A DNA stretch of 64,000 nucleotides from Lucinisca nassula (taxonomy: Eukaryota; Mollusca; Bivalvia; Lucinida; Lucinidae): positions 151,593,596 through 151,657,595 of the forward strand of contig OY757010.1 in NCBI GenBank assembly GCA_963580285.1. Direction: 5' to 3'. A model generated the notes under the pieces. That model searched no databases. It had not been told where the DNA came from and worked only from the letters and a program-made list of their open reading frames with translations. Below are positions 31,534 through 39,466 of this stretch, piece by piece (position 1 is the stretch's first letter; each line of letters starts with the position of its first letter). Position numbers and translations under genes: made by a program.

Positions 31534-31675
31534 ACAAGCAGTGAATCAAGAGGAACCTTCAGACAGAAAGCCATATCCCTGGCCCCTCTGAATGGCTGGG
31601 CATGCGCAGTTAAAGTTTGTCATGACGGAATGCTCGAAGACCCAAATTCGCTTGGCGGGGCTCATATAGTCTTGT

Positions 31676-31912
31676 TTAACCCATTGTATGTGGGAAACCC
31701 CTAAAGGGGTACTTTGGCAAACACTGCAGGCCCAGATCAGATGCAGCAGAACACTGCATCTGATCAGGGCCTGCACTGTTTGCTAACAGAGTTTTTGGTC
31801 TTTTATCCATTATGGAATAAAAATGAAAAAATAGGCCGGACACCCCTTATATGACAAATGGACTTGTCCAACATATAGCAGTGGAAGATTCCACTAGTAT
31901 ACAATGGGTTAA
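31676..31912. mobile_element. TTAA MITE, family CCCATTG, with GCAAACAGTG hairpin core
   Basis: TTAA flanks both ends (31676-31679 and 31909-31912). The TIR is CCCATTGTA and its complement. The core hairpin CAAACACTGCAGGCCCAGATCAG folds on TGATCAGGGCCTGCACTG. Ends beginning CCC next to TTAA fit piggyBac-mobilised MITEs. Confidence 0.8.
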
Positions 31913-32571
31913 AAAAATTGTGATGGGCTTGATAAGGTATCAGGTGTTACTTTGTGCCAAACATTTTAAATATAGTCAAACTCTTTGGTCAGGCCCCTCG
32001 GAGTCTAACTGTTGTTTTTCTTTTGCTCCAGCAATTCTGTTGTTGTATGCCGTCGAGTCCTCAACCTTGTTGTATCCCTGTAGTTTTTGGATTTGTATGT
32101 TTTTGGATATGTTACACTAATGAGTTAGGAAGCCTTCATGTGGACTAAACAAAATTAGTGTATACCGTGACAGAGGTAAGGGCGAGGATTATGGCCATGT
32201 AAAATCAATTTAAGCCCCCCAGTGGAATTCTTTCCTCTGACCGTTCCAAGGCGGTTCTTCTGTGGTGGTTTATTTATGTTGTTGTTTGTTACTTTCTGTG
32301 TGTATCACTTGTGTCTTTTTATTTTGGATGGCCATTTGGCCATTTTGTGGGAAAGTAACTGTCCTTATGGCCTTCCTTTGTTTAGGTGTCCATTATGGTC
32401 TGGTCGCTTCTTGTTTGTGTTTCTTTCCCTTTGGTGTCTTTGATGGGTGGAGTAAGTTAATTGTGTCGATTACTGATCTTTGTTTTACTTCTACTTTCCA
32501 ATGGCTTGAACGCCTTTTGGGACCAAGAAAATTTGTTTGAGATAGAGGTAGTTTGAGTCATGGAGGGTTAA

Positions 32572-32792
32572 TTAACCCATTGCAGGCCGGAAACCCCTAA
32601 ATGGGTACCCTGGCAAACAGCGCAGGCCAAGATCAGATGCCGTAGAATGTGGCGTCTGATCAGGGCCTCCACTGTTTGCTAAGTCATATTCCAAATATAT
32701 TTGGAAGAAAACACAACCTGACACCTCTAATTTTGAAATGGACTCCGGCCATATATAAGGAGGAAGATTCCATTTGGTACAAATAGGGTTAA
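32572..32792. mobile_element. TTAA MITE, family CCCATTG
   Basis: TTAACCCATTGCAGGCCGG on the left and TACAAATAGGGTTAA on the right. The core hairpin at 32618-32683 is of the GATCAGATGCCG type with its complement. Same family as 31676, 50463 and 61110. Confidence 0.8.
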
Positions 32793-32852
32793 ATAACAAG
32801 ATCTGGAGGCATAATGGGGATAGTATTTTAAACGAAGTATGCTGTCTGTTCT

Positions 32853-33160
32853 AGGCCCCTGCCCACAGGGGCTGGAAGAAATATATGGGCTGCATGATGC
32901 TTCCACACAGAGCTGAATCCGGCCCGCACAATAGTACTGGTAAACCGCTTAGAGGATCTAAGCCTGTCCAGGAACCGCGGTGCGAGGCGGACCGTCCATG
33001 CTAATAAACCCTATTGGTTTCATTGGGCGATAGGGCTTGAGATGTCATTTCATCTCAGTGTCGGGTAAAAGTCCCACAAAATTGGAAGCAACATCTCCAA
33101 AATGACCTTTATAGTGTTGACGGGGATGTTAAACCTCAAATCAAACAAACAAACAAACAA
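32853..33160 (+). mobile_element. AAAC-tailed SINE-like retroposon, full length (308 bp)
   Basis: A 14-bp target duplication ATGCTGTCTGTTCT flanks it with one mismatch (32839-32852 and 33161-33174). The body has TGGGCTGCATGATGCTTCC, CTGGTAAACCGCTTAGAGG, CTATTGGTTTCATTGGGCG and GTTGACGGGGATGTTAAACC, ending in CAAACAAACAAACAAACAA. I see no clear Pol III boxes, so the head type is unknown. The 3' part resembles the conserved 3' cores of invertebrate SINEs. Confidence 0.85.
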
Positions 33161-33225
33161 ATGCTGTGTGTTCTCATTAGAATAGAATAACCTTATTGTG
33201 GCGATTCTAATGCGTACACACAGCG

Positions 33226-33440
33226 TACCATAATGATCCTAAGTTTTGAGACAGACAGGCCTAAGCAAACAGTGCAGCCCCAGATCAGACTGCTCCTGAA
33301 GAAGCAGTCTGATCAGGGTTTACACTGTTTGCCATTCCATCTGCACATTTTGGATTCCTTGCTTGATCGTGAAACAAGTTCATTAAAATATTAGTGGTAT
33401 TACGGCAAGCCCTCATGGTGTCCAAATTTTTAGGATTTTT
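33226..33440. mobile_element. TACCGTAA-type MITE with GCAAACAGTG hairpin
   Basis: It starts TACCATAATGATCCTAAG and ends GTCCAAATTTTTAGGATTTT. The core hairpin is CAAACAGTGCAGCCCCAGATCAGACTGCT and its complement (33262-33330). Same family as 48467, 49971 and 58729. Confidence 0.7.
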
Positions 33441-33598
33441 ACAGCACCTTTTCAAGATAAAAGAAGACAAACATCTCTCAATTATTGTTAATTATCTTAA
33501 ATATATGTATATGGATATCTCACGGCAGTAATTTTCTAGGGACTGGAAAGCCCGTTTGAATTAACCATGGAAAACAAGCCATCGGTGTTTCGAGCCAT

Positions 33599-33758
33599 TT
33601 AACCCTTAAAAACTACATCTGAAAATGCTGTCTGCTTATGTCGTCTGCTGAATTTTATCTGGGTCCACACTGTTGGCAAAAATTACTTTCAAGTTTTAAG
33701 GTAACCGGCAGACCGCAAAGCAGCCAACAATTGTCGTGATTGGCACTTTATAGGTTAA
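33599..33758. mobile_element. TTAA MITE, family CCCTTAA, just upstream of ADO exon 2
   Basis: TTAA sits at both ends (33599-33602 and 33755-33758). Inside are TACATCTGAAAATGCTGTC and GTAACCGGCAGACCGCAAAG. Copies at 61688-62172 and 62632-62956 share both blocks. Its right edge is 29 bp from the ADO acceptor. Confidence 0.8.
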
Positions 33759-33787
33759 GTTACACTCTATCTACCTTTCTTTTTCAG
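33759..33787 (+). promoter_or_regulatory. ADO intron 1 polypyrimidine tract and 3' splice site
   Basis: The tract CTACCTTTCTTTTTCAG precedes exon 2 directly. Only 29 bases separate the exon from the TTAA at the right end of a MITE (33599-33758). The branch point must therefore lie in this short stretch or in the MITE terminus. Confidence 0.8.
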
Positions 33788-34315
33788 TTAGTGACAGTTG
33801 CAATGTTTATCATACACCAAGGAAACCGCCTGCCGCTACATGATCATCCTGGGATGTTTGGCTTTTTGAAAGTTGTTCACGGATCTGTCAAAGTTAAGAC
33901 TTACACACCTGTAGATATACCCAAGCAACAGATGCCACAAAGTGTCAATGATTATTTGGATCAGAAGTTCGGTGCTCCGAGACTCCCTGTATATCCCTGT
34001 CGGTATGAAGGTATGCGTTCAGTTTCGGAAAAAGATGAGTGCTGTGTTTTGACTCCAGCTGGTTGCAATATTCATGAAATTGTGTCAGATTCTGGAACTG
34101 CTGCATTCATTGATATTTTATCACCATCTTATGACCACAGTCACACTGAAGATAGGAGGCCCTGTAACTATTATAAGGAGTTGAATGTAAATGTTGAGGA
34201 CAGTGCAATGGTAGACTTAAAATATTTGATACGTATACGTCCACCAAATGACTATTGGTGTGATGAATCGCCATACTGTGGACCAGAAGTTTCATCATAC
34301 GCTTCAAGCATATAA
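33788..34315 (+). CDS. ADO: 2-aminoethanethiol dioxygenase (N-terminal cysteine dioxygenase), exon 2, terminal
   Basis: This terminal exon encodes residues 73-247 and holds the whole catalytic cupin. The metal ligands are visible: His90 and His92 in LPLHDHPGM and His168 in AGCNIHEIV, the family's 3-His iron site. Cys198 and Tyr200 (RRPCNYYKE) match the Cys-x-Tyr pair that forms a thioether crosslink in human ADO. Other family blocks are AAFIDILSPSYD (residues 177-188) and DYWCDESPYCGPEVS near the C-terminus. No stop or frameshift interrupts it, and it ends at TAA 34313-34315. Upstream is a textbook acceptor (CTACCTTTCTTTTTCAG), and the open frame before it has no ATG, which fits an internal splice boundary. 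Phase 0 matches exon 1. The tail SSYASSI runs a few residues past the vertebrate end. I saw no convincing AATAAA close downstream. Confidence 0.95.
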   Translation, partial: LVTVAMFIIHQGNRLPLHDHPGMFGFLKVVHGSVKVKTYTPVDIPKQQMPQSVNDYLDQKFGAPRLPVYPCRYEGMRSVSEKDECCVLTPAGCNIHEIVSDSGTAAFIDILSPSYDHSHTEDRRPCNYYKELNVNVEDSAMVDLKYLIRIRPPNDYWCDESPYCGPEVSSYASSI

Positions 34316-34446
34316 TTGTTATGTTCATGTGAATGCTTGTACATTTTAAACTGCTATGGTGGCTTTTTGTTGCTCAGGCTAAGCACTGCCGGAGTTAGGA
34401 ATCAGGTTTTCCGTCCATCTGTTTGTTCATTTATCCATTTGTCATT
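34316..34446 (+). other. ADO 3' UTR candidate
   Basis: This follows the ADO stop codon and precedes the first downstream MITE. No AATAAA is seen here, so the mature 3' end may lie inside the repeats beyond. Confidence 0.4.
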
Positions 34447-34721
34447 CAACCTCTTTATAACACTATTGTTGAGGTCCAAAGCAGAAACTGTGTTAGTTAA
34501 ACAACCGTGTTATACCCAAACAAAAATGTATAGATTATATACAAAAATGTATAGATTATATAGAAAAATGACCATAAGTGGTCATTTTTCTATTTAATCT
34601 ATACATTTTTGGAATTTTATGGTCATTTTCTATATAATCTATACATTCTTGGGATCCATCTTGAAACCATGTTATATTAAAATCCATGTTATAACGAACA
34701 GTGTTATAATGAGGTTGTGGT
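34447..34721. mobile_element. MITE with ACAACCTCTTTATAACAC termini
   Basis: The left end is CAACCTCTTTATAACACT and the right end TTATAATGAGGTTGTGG, inverted to each other. A central hairpin CTATATAGAAAAATGACCAT lies over its complement. Further copies at 54911-55130 and 55313-55514; a core-only copy at 56640-56695. Confidence 0.8.
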
Positions 34722-34796
34722 TGAGGTGGCTGAATACTTTTGTAAATATGATAGATCCCTTTTCCAGATGGGCTCAGTGTAAGAATTGTGTGTGTG

Positions 34797-34972
34797 TGTG
34801 TGAATTCGGGTTTAACGTCGCTTTCAACAATTTTTCAGTCATATCACGACGGTGTCTGGTTGCGACAGGGAGCTCAATGCTCACTTTTATAGTGCTACCT
34901 CACTGAAGTATCATGTCCCAGACACATTACATGATACCACACCCAGTCACATTATCCTGACACTGGGTCGAC
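34797..34972 (-). mobile_element. SINE 3' part, MESC-like
   Basis: The stretch GAATTCGGGTTTAACGTCGC and CAGTCATATCACGACGGTGT resembles the conserved 3' core of invertebrate tRNA-SINEs in reverse orientation. No head with A/B boxes is seen; the next MITE truncates it. Confidence 0.45.
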
Positions 34973-35118
34973 CATCTGAAGAAGCCATCTGATCAGGATC
35001 TTCATTGTTTGCCATTCAGTTTAATAATTTGTTGCAATAATTTGCATCAAGTAATCTGATTGGCTGATAATCAGTAGTGGGTGTGGCATATTTTAATATT
35101 CAGCAGGTCGAGGGTTAA
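34972..35118. mobile_element. TTAA MITE, family CCCTTATCTTGCTG, truncated
   Basis: The right end AATATTCAGCAGGTCGAGGGTTAA is preceded by CATCAAGTAATCTGATTGGC and half of the AGATCCTGATCAGATGGC hairpin. The left half is lost. Confidence 0.7.
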
Positions 35119-35273
35119 CTAATAACTACGTCTTAATGATGGTTGTTGTACTGCTTTTAAAATCACAGCACTAATAGCACTGGTGGGTCGATTGTCTCTG
35201 AGTGTAGGCTGGGAAAATAGTTCTGAACTGAGTTTTAGACTATTTTGTTTATCCCTTATATCACAGTATTAAA

Positions 35274-35342
35274 GCAAACAGTGTAGGCCCTGATCAGATG
35301 CCGCATTCTGCCACATCTGATCTGCGTCTTAACTGTTTGCCT
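35274..35342. repeat. GCAAACAGTG hairpin core without recognisable termini
   Basis: GCAAACAGTGTAGGCCCTGA and a complementary arm ending CTGTTTGCC surround GATGCCGCATTCTG. Flanking DNA to 35620 shows nothing further. Confidence 0.7.
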
Positions 35343-35621
35343 GTCCAATACACAAGCCCAGTCCAGATTTACAGATCCAACCCTTTTCACACAGCACTGG
35401 CATTACAGGGACAATAATTGTGAAGCTACAGATGCACATTGTAACTGTTACATGCTTTTCATGCAAAAAAATACAATGTTCTTGCGGTCAGTGATAATCA
35501 CATGGAAATTAGCAACATGGCTCAGATTGACATACATGGAGTTACTTTGGGTCAATTGATAAATAATCAACCAAACAGGCGAGTGTCTACTGATTTATAT
35601 TTAGGAGTCAAATTTGGCTAG

Positions 35622-36715
35622 TTTTTTATGCCCCCGGAATCAAAGATTCGGGGGCATTTAGTTTTTGGTCTGTCTGTCCGTCTGTTTCTCTTGTTTGTCT
35701 GTCCGCAAAAACCTTAACATTGGGCATAACTTTTGATTGGTAACTGATAGGGCTTTCATATTTCACATGTGCATTCCTTGACACAAGACCTTTCAAGAGT
35801 TACCATAAATTTTGACCTTGTGACCTTGACCTTGACATTTGACCCACTTTTGACCTCCTTTTTAGAAACTTTAACATTGGCCATAATTTTTGATTAGTTA
35901 ACTATAGGACTTTAATATTTCACGTCTATTCCATGTAACAAGACCTTTCCAGTGATACCATAATTTTTGACCTCATGACCTTGACTTTTGACCTACTTTT
36001 TAAAAACTTTAACATTGGCCATAACTTTCGATTGGCAAGTGGTAGGGCTGTCATATTTCATATACAGATGCATTCCTTGTCACAAGACCTTTCTAGTGGT
36101 ACCATTATTTTTTACCTCGTGACCTTGACGTTTGAAAACTTTAACACAGTCCATAACTTCTGATTGGTAAGTGATTGGGCTTTCATATTTCGCATGTGCA
36201 TTCTTTTTCACAAGACCTTTCCAGTCGTACCACGATTTTTGACCTTGTGACCTTGATGTTTGACCTACTTTTTAAAAACTTTAACATTGGCCATAACTTT
36301 CGATTGGTAAGGGATAGGGCTTTCATATTTCACATGTGCATTCTATGTCACAAGACCTTTCCAACGATCCCATAATTTTTCATCTTGTGATCTTGACCTA
36401 CTTTTTTAAGACTTGAACATTGGCCATACCGTTTGATTGCTTAGTGATACTGCTTCATTTTTAACCCTTGTCCTGCTGAATATTCATATATGCCACACCC
36501 AATACTGATTATCAACCAATCAGATTACTTGATGCAAATTATTGCAACAAATTCATAAACTGGATGGCAAACAATGAAGATCCTGATCAGATGGCTTCTT
36601 CAGAAGCCATCTGATCTGGATCTACATTGTTTCAAAGATATGGCATATCCGGGCTCAGCAGGACAAGGGTTAACATGTGCTGCCCGGGGCATCAGTGTTT
36701 CACAAACACATCTTC
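35622..36715 (+). mobile_element. Pearl/HINE-type element with about 160-bp tandem core
   Basis: The 5' hairpin is ATGCCCCCGGAATC...GATTCGGGGGCAT, followed by GTCTGTCTGTCCGTCTG. About five core units carry ACTTTAACATTGGCCATAAC, TTTCATATTTCACATGTGCA and CACAAGACCTTTCCAG. The 3' end is GCCCGGGGCATCAGTG followed by CTTCTTGTTG. A TTAA MITE (36461-36673) is inserted between core and 3' end. Confidence 0.75.
36461..36673. mobile_element. TTAA MITE, family CCCTTATCTTGCTG
   Basis: TTAA at both ends, TIR CCCTTGTCCTGCTGA and TCAGCAGGACAAGGG. The core hairpin is GATCCTGATCAGATGGCTTC over its complement. Inserted in the Pearl-type element at 35622-36715. Confidence 0.85.
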
Positions 36716-36814
36716 TTGTTGTTGTTTTTTCATAGAAACATTTACAGTACTTATTTGAATATCTGAAATTTCATGATCAGGGAAAATGTACACATGTATT
36801 ATCAAGCACATTCA

Positions 36815-37405
36815 TTGTTTGTTTGATTTGAGGTTTAACATCCCCGTCAACACAGTATAGGTCATTTTGGAGATGTTGCTTCCAATTTTGTGGGACTTTT
36901 ACCTGATGTTGAGTTGTAATGACATCTCAAGCCCTGTCGCCCAATGAAACCAATATGGTTTATAAGCATTTATTTCGCTGGTATGGACATGTGGAATGCT
37001 CAAACGGTGCAGTGAAGACTGCCTGTGACATACAGGTAGGTGGAAGAAGAGGGCCTGGAAGGCCCAAGATGACCTGGAAGCAGCTAACAGAAAGAGATTG
37101 CAGAGAATGGAAGCTCTCTGCTATCGATCCTCATGATAGACAAACCTGGAGATCTGGTGTAAGATCTGCCATGCGTGCAGCAAGCCAGCTACCTGGAAAG
37201 GGGCCCACTTATGTGGACGTTACCCCTGTACCTGCACGTTAATCAAAAATCCATTGATGATGATGATGAAGCATGGGCGGACCGACTAGCACCGCTTTGC
37301 CTGGGCAGACTTAGATCCTCCAAGTGGTTTACCAGTACATGTGTGTGTTGGGTTCCGCTCTGCGTGGAAGCATCATGCAGCCCATCTATTTCTTCAAGCC
37401 CTGAT
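36815..37405 (-). mobile_element. AAAC-tailed SINE copy split by a LINE 3' fragment
   Basis: 36815-36969 and 37269-37405 are the two halves of one minus-strand SINE copy, from the GTTTGTTTGATTTGAGG tail to the CATGCAGCCCATCTATTTC head. The break is at TTTATAAGCAT. Confidence 0.85.
36970..37268 (+). mobile_element. 5'-truncated LINE 3' end inserted in the SINE
   Basis: The plus frame reads RWYGHVECSNGAVKTA, then GRRGPGRPKMTWKQLTERDC and the stop after VDVTPVPAR. The W-x-GHV and GRPKxTW blocks are typical of the C-terminal tail of RTE-like LINE ORF2 proteins. The 3' end is a TGA-repeat tail (TTGATGATGATGATG). A 6-bp duplication AAGCAT (36964-36969, 37269-37274) flanks it. Only the last 90 or so codons are present. 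Confidence 0.8.

Positions 37406-37454
<49 letters not shown>
37406..37454. repeat. Poly-G tract, 49 bases
   Basis: An uninterrupted G run follows the SINE head. True length is unreliable in any assembly. The frame reading poly-Pro or poly-Gly across it is not a gene. Confidence 0.9.
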
Positions 37455-37456
<2 letters not shown>

Positions 37457-37532
37457 GGCACAGTACATTATACACAACAGTATGTTGTTTTCAGTTATTT
37501 GAGCGGGGACACAGCATTTCCTACAATTTACA

Positions 37533-37690
37533 TGTGGGTCCAGCGAAGAATCAGATCAGCCTGTGCATCCATATAGTTGCATGAAGCAGCAATGAGCTCT
37601 TAGCTATCCTTAGAGTGCACAACAAAGACTCTGATCAGACTGTGTGGATGCACAGGCTGATCTGAGTCTTTGTTGGTAGCACATGTAAAT
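37533..37690. repeat. Hairpin repeat AGCCTGTGCATCC
   Basis: GATCAGCCTGTGCATCCATA on the left pairs with TGTGGATGCACAGGCTGATC on the right; the outer parts are GCGAAGAATCAG and CTGAGTCTTTGTTGG. Confidence 0.7.
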
Positions 37691-37899
37691 TTTAGGCCAT
37701 TCTGTGCTCCGGCTCATTTATAAACCTTTATTTCAATTGTTTTGTTTCCAAGAGAGTCCTGTGTAACCCAGATGAAAATACTAATAATGGCAATAAAAGC
37801 TTTGAACAACTTGACCAAGTTTATTGGATATTTTCCTTGCTAGAACATTTATTGTTTCAATCATTCACAACTTTGGTAAGCTCGCAATGATTTGATTTA

Positions 37900-38185
37900 G
37901 GGTGTAATAGCCCAGTAAATACTATTTAGGTCATGTTGAACCAGTCATTTTACCTAATCACACTTACCAGGCTGACTTATACATATACATAAAGGGTTAA
38001 TGAGTTCAATGCACATTCTTTCCCCAGAAATGAACAACTGTTTTTTGAATCCGCGGAAGGGTATGAAGACCTTAGAAAATATTTCATGATCTATCTCCAT
38101 GAAAGAATGTTGCCGACCTGGTGGGGATCGAACCCAGGATCTGATCAGTCAGACACATATCCGACTAAGCCATCGAGGTTGGACA
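37900..38185 (-). mobile_element. tRNA-derived SINE
   Basis: The minus-strand head has TGGCTTAGTCGG (A box) and CTGGGTTCGATCCCCACC (B box). Six of seven acceptor-stem pairs can form, but the anticodon arm has a 4-base loop, so it is a SINE head rather than a tRNA gene. The body ends with GCCCAGTAAATACTATTTAG as read on plus. A related body lies at 45500-45560. Confidence 0.65.
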
Positions 38186-38272
38186 ACTAGGCCCAGATGC
38201 ACTCGCCCAAAGGCAATAAGCAGGGATGAAAAATTTTTAATGACTTAGACCGACATTCGACAGAAGAGAATC

Positions 38273-38557
38273 CATCACGAAAACACGCCTACATAATTTT
38301 GACCCCCTTGAACCCCACTTTTTTAAAGTAAAACTGGGGTTTACAGGGGTGAACCTTATTTTTATTATTTCTTCTCTAAAATATAGATTGTGGGTATTCA
38401 TTAGAACCGCCTAAATGAGGCGGTTCTAACAAGTACCCACAATCTATATTTTGAGCAGAAATAAAGAAAATATCATAATTTTTCATCTTAAAATCTTCTT
38501 TTTTCAGCGGTAAAATTTACAATGTATTTGTATAGGCGTGTTTTCGTGATGCAACCC
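38273..38557. mobile_element. MITE with CACGAAAACACGCCTA termini
   Basis: TIRs are CACGAAAACACGCCTACAT and its complement at 38532-38552. Inside are CCCACTTTTTTAAAGTAAAACTGGGG and the GATTGTGGGTA...TACCCACAATC hairpin. This is the most complete copy of the family; 59500-59715 is a second long copy. Confidence 0.8.
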
Positions 38558-38925
38558 ATACTTGTCAGCTAAGCCCATTGTGCTTTTGATGCTGTTCAAA
38601 ACATTTGTTGTGTTGATAATGTTAGTGAATATACATTATAGGCTTAGACTGTTTCTGTTAACAGATGTGAATAAACAGATAAAACAGAAGTTTGTCTTTG
38701 CAAGTTTAATTTTCCAAATTCTAGCATGAATAAAAAGTTTTTACCCTCCTCATATCATCAAAAATTAAACGAACAAACAGAAGCTATAATGGCATAAAAA
38801 ACTAAGAAAACGAAAAATGGGCAGTGAACTGAAAGGTGTCTTGAAAACCGTAACACAGATGCAAAAGGATTTCTTTGCTCACCAGCATCAAGGAGATTCA
38901 GTAAACATGTCAATGTACTTCACAG

Positions 38926-39166
38926 TTAAGGTGAATGGGAACACCTGGCAGATTTTTCCGCCATTTTTCAAAGGGAGACAACTTTTGGGACTTCCTGTTC
39001 ACTTTTCTTTATGCCCTGTCCACAGATAAAGGGGTCAACTCTTAAAGGAAAGAATTTGCTCCTTTGGAGCAAATTCTTTCCTTTAAGAGTAAACCCCTAT
39101 TGACATGGGAGACAAAAATATTTTTGCAGGAGTTGCCTCCCCTGAAGGTGTATCCATTCCCCTTAA
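38926..39166. mobile_element. TTAA MITE, family GGGGAATG
   Basis: TTAA lies at both ends. The right end is CATTCCCCTTAA and the left a variant AAGGTGAATGGG. Long central hairpin: GGAAAGAATTTGCTCC over its complement. Copies at 44526-44715, 45569-45809, 56422-56544 and 60800-61069. Confidence 0.8.
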
Positions 39167-39330
39167 GGGAAATTCTTATATCTTGAAACTTCCCGGATAT
39201 GTAGAGCACCATGAGACGACATGCAGAACATATGAACCTTCATTCTGATTTTCCTACTTTTGGAGTTATTGCCCTTTGAATATAGCTGTTGCTATCAGTT
39301 TCGTGTCCGCTGCATAACTCTGATACCATT

Positions 39331-39466
39331 TGAGATCACGTGAGACGCCAAGTTCTGCAACGGAAGGTCAGGTGGTTTTTCTCCAGGTACTCCGATTTTT
39401 GCTCACCTCTGATTATCGATCAGCTCGATATGAGTGAAATAATCTTGAAAGGGCCGTAAAACCAAA
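39331..39466 (+). mobile_element. tRNA-SINE, 5'-truncated
   Basis: This has the 3' part of the SINE seen whole at 24762-24979: ACGCCAAGTTCTGCAACGG to GGGCCGTAAAACCAAAAC. Confidence 0.75.

Larger units (their letters stand above)
1937..33787 (+). other. ADO intron 1 (31.85 kb, GT...AG)
   Basis: The donor is GTAGGT at 1937 and the acceptor TTTTCAG ends at 33787. The intron is inferred from the uninterrupted family alignment across the junction (PPVTYIRILENK | LVTVAMF aligns with the human PPVTYMHIYETDGFSLGVF stretch without a gap) and from matching phases. It is filled with nested transposons and tandem arrays listed separately. No other host exon was recognised inside it. Confidence 0.85.

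Noticed and set aside
37175..37576. Open frames across the poly-G run (poly-Gly on plus, poly-Pro on minus)
   Set aside because: Artefacts of a homopolymer; the flanks are SINE sequence.
38113..38183. Possible tRNA gene on minus
   Set aside because: A and B boxes and six of seven acceptor pairs are present, but the anticodon arm has a 4-base loop; the body that follows is SINE sequence.
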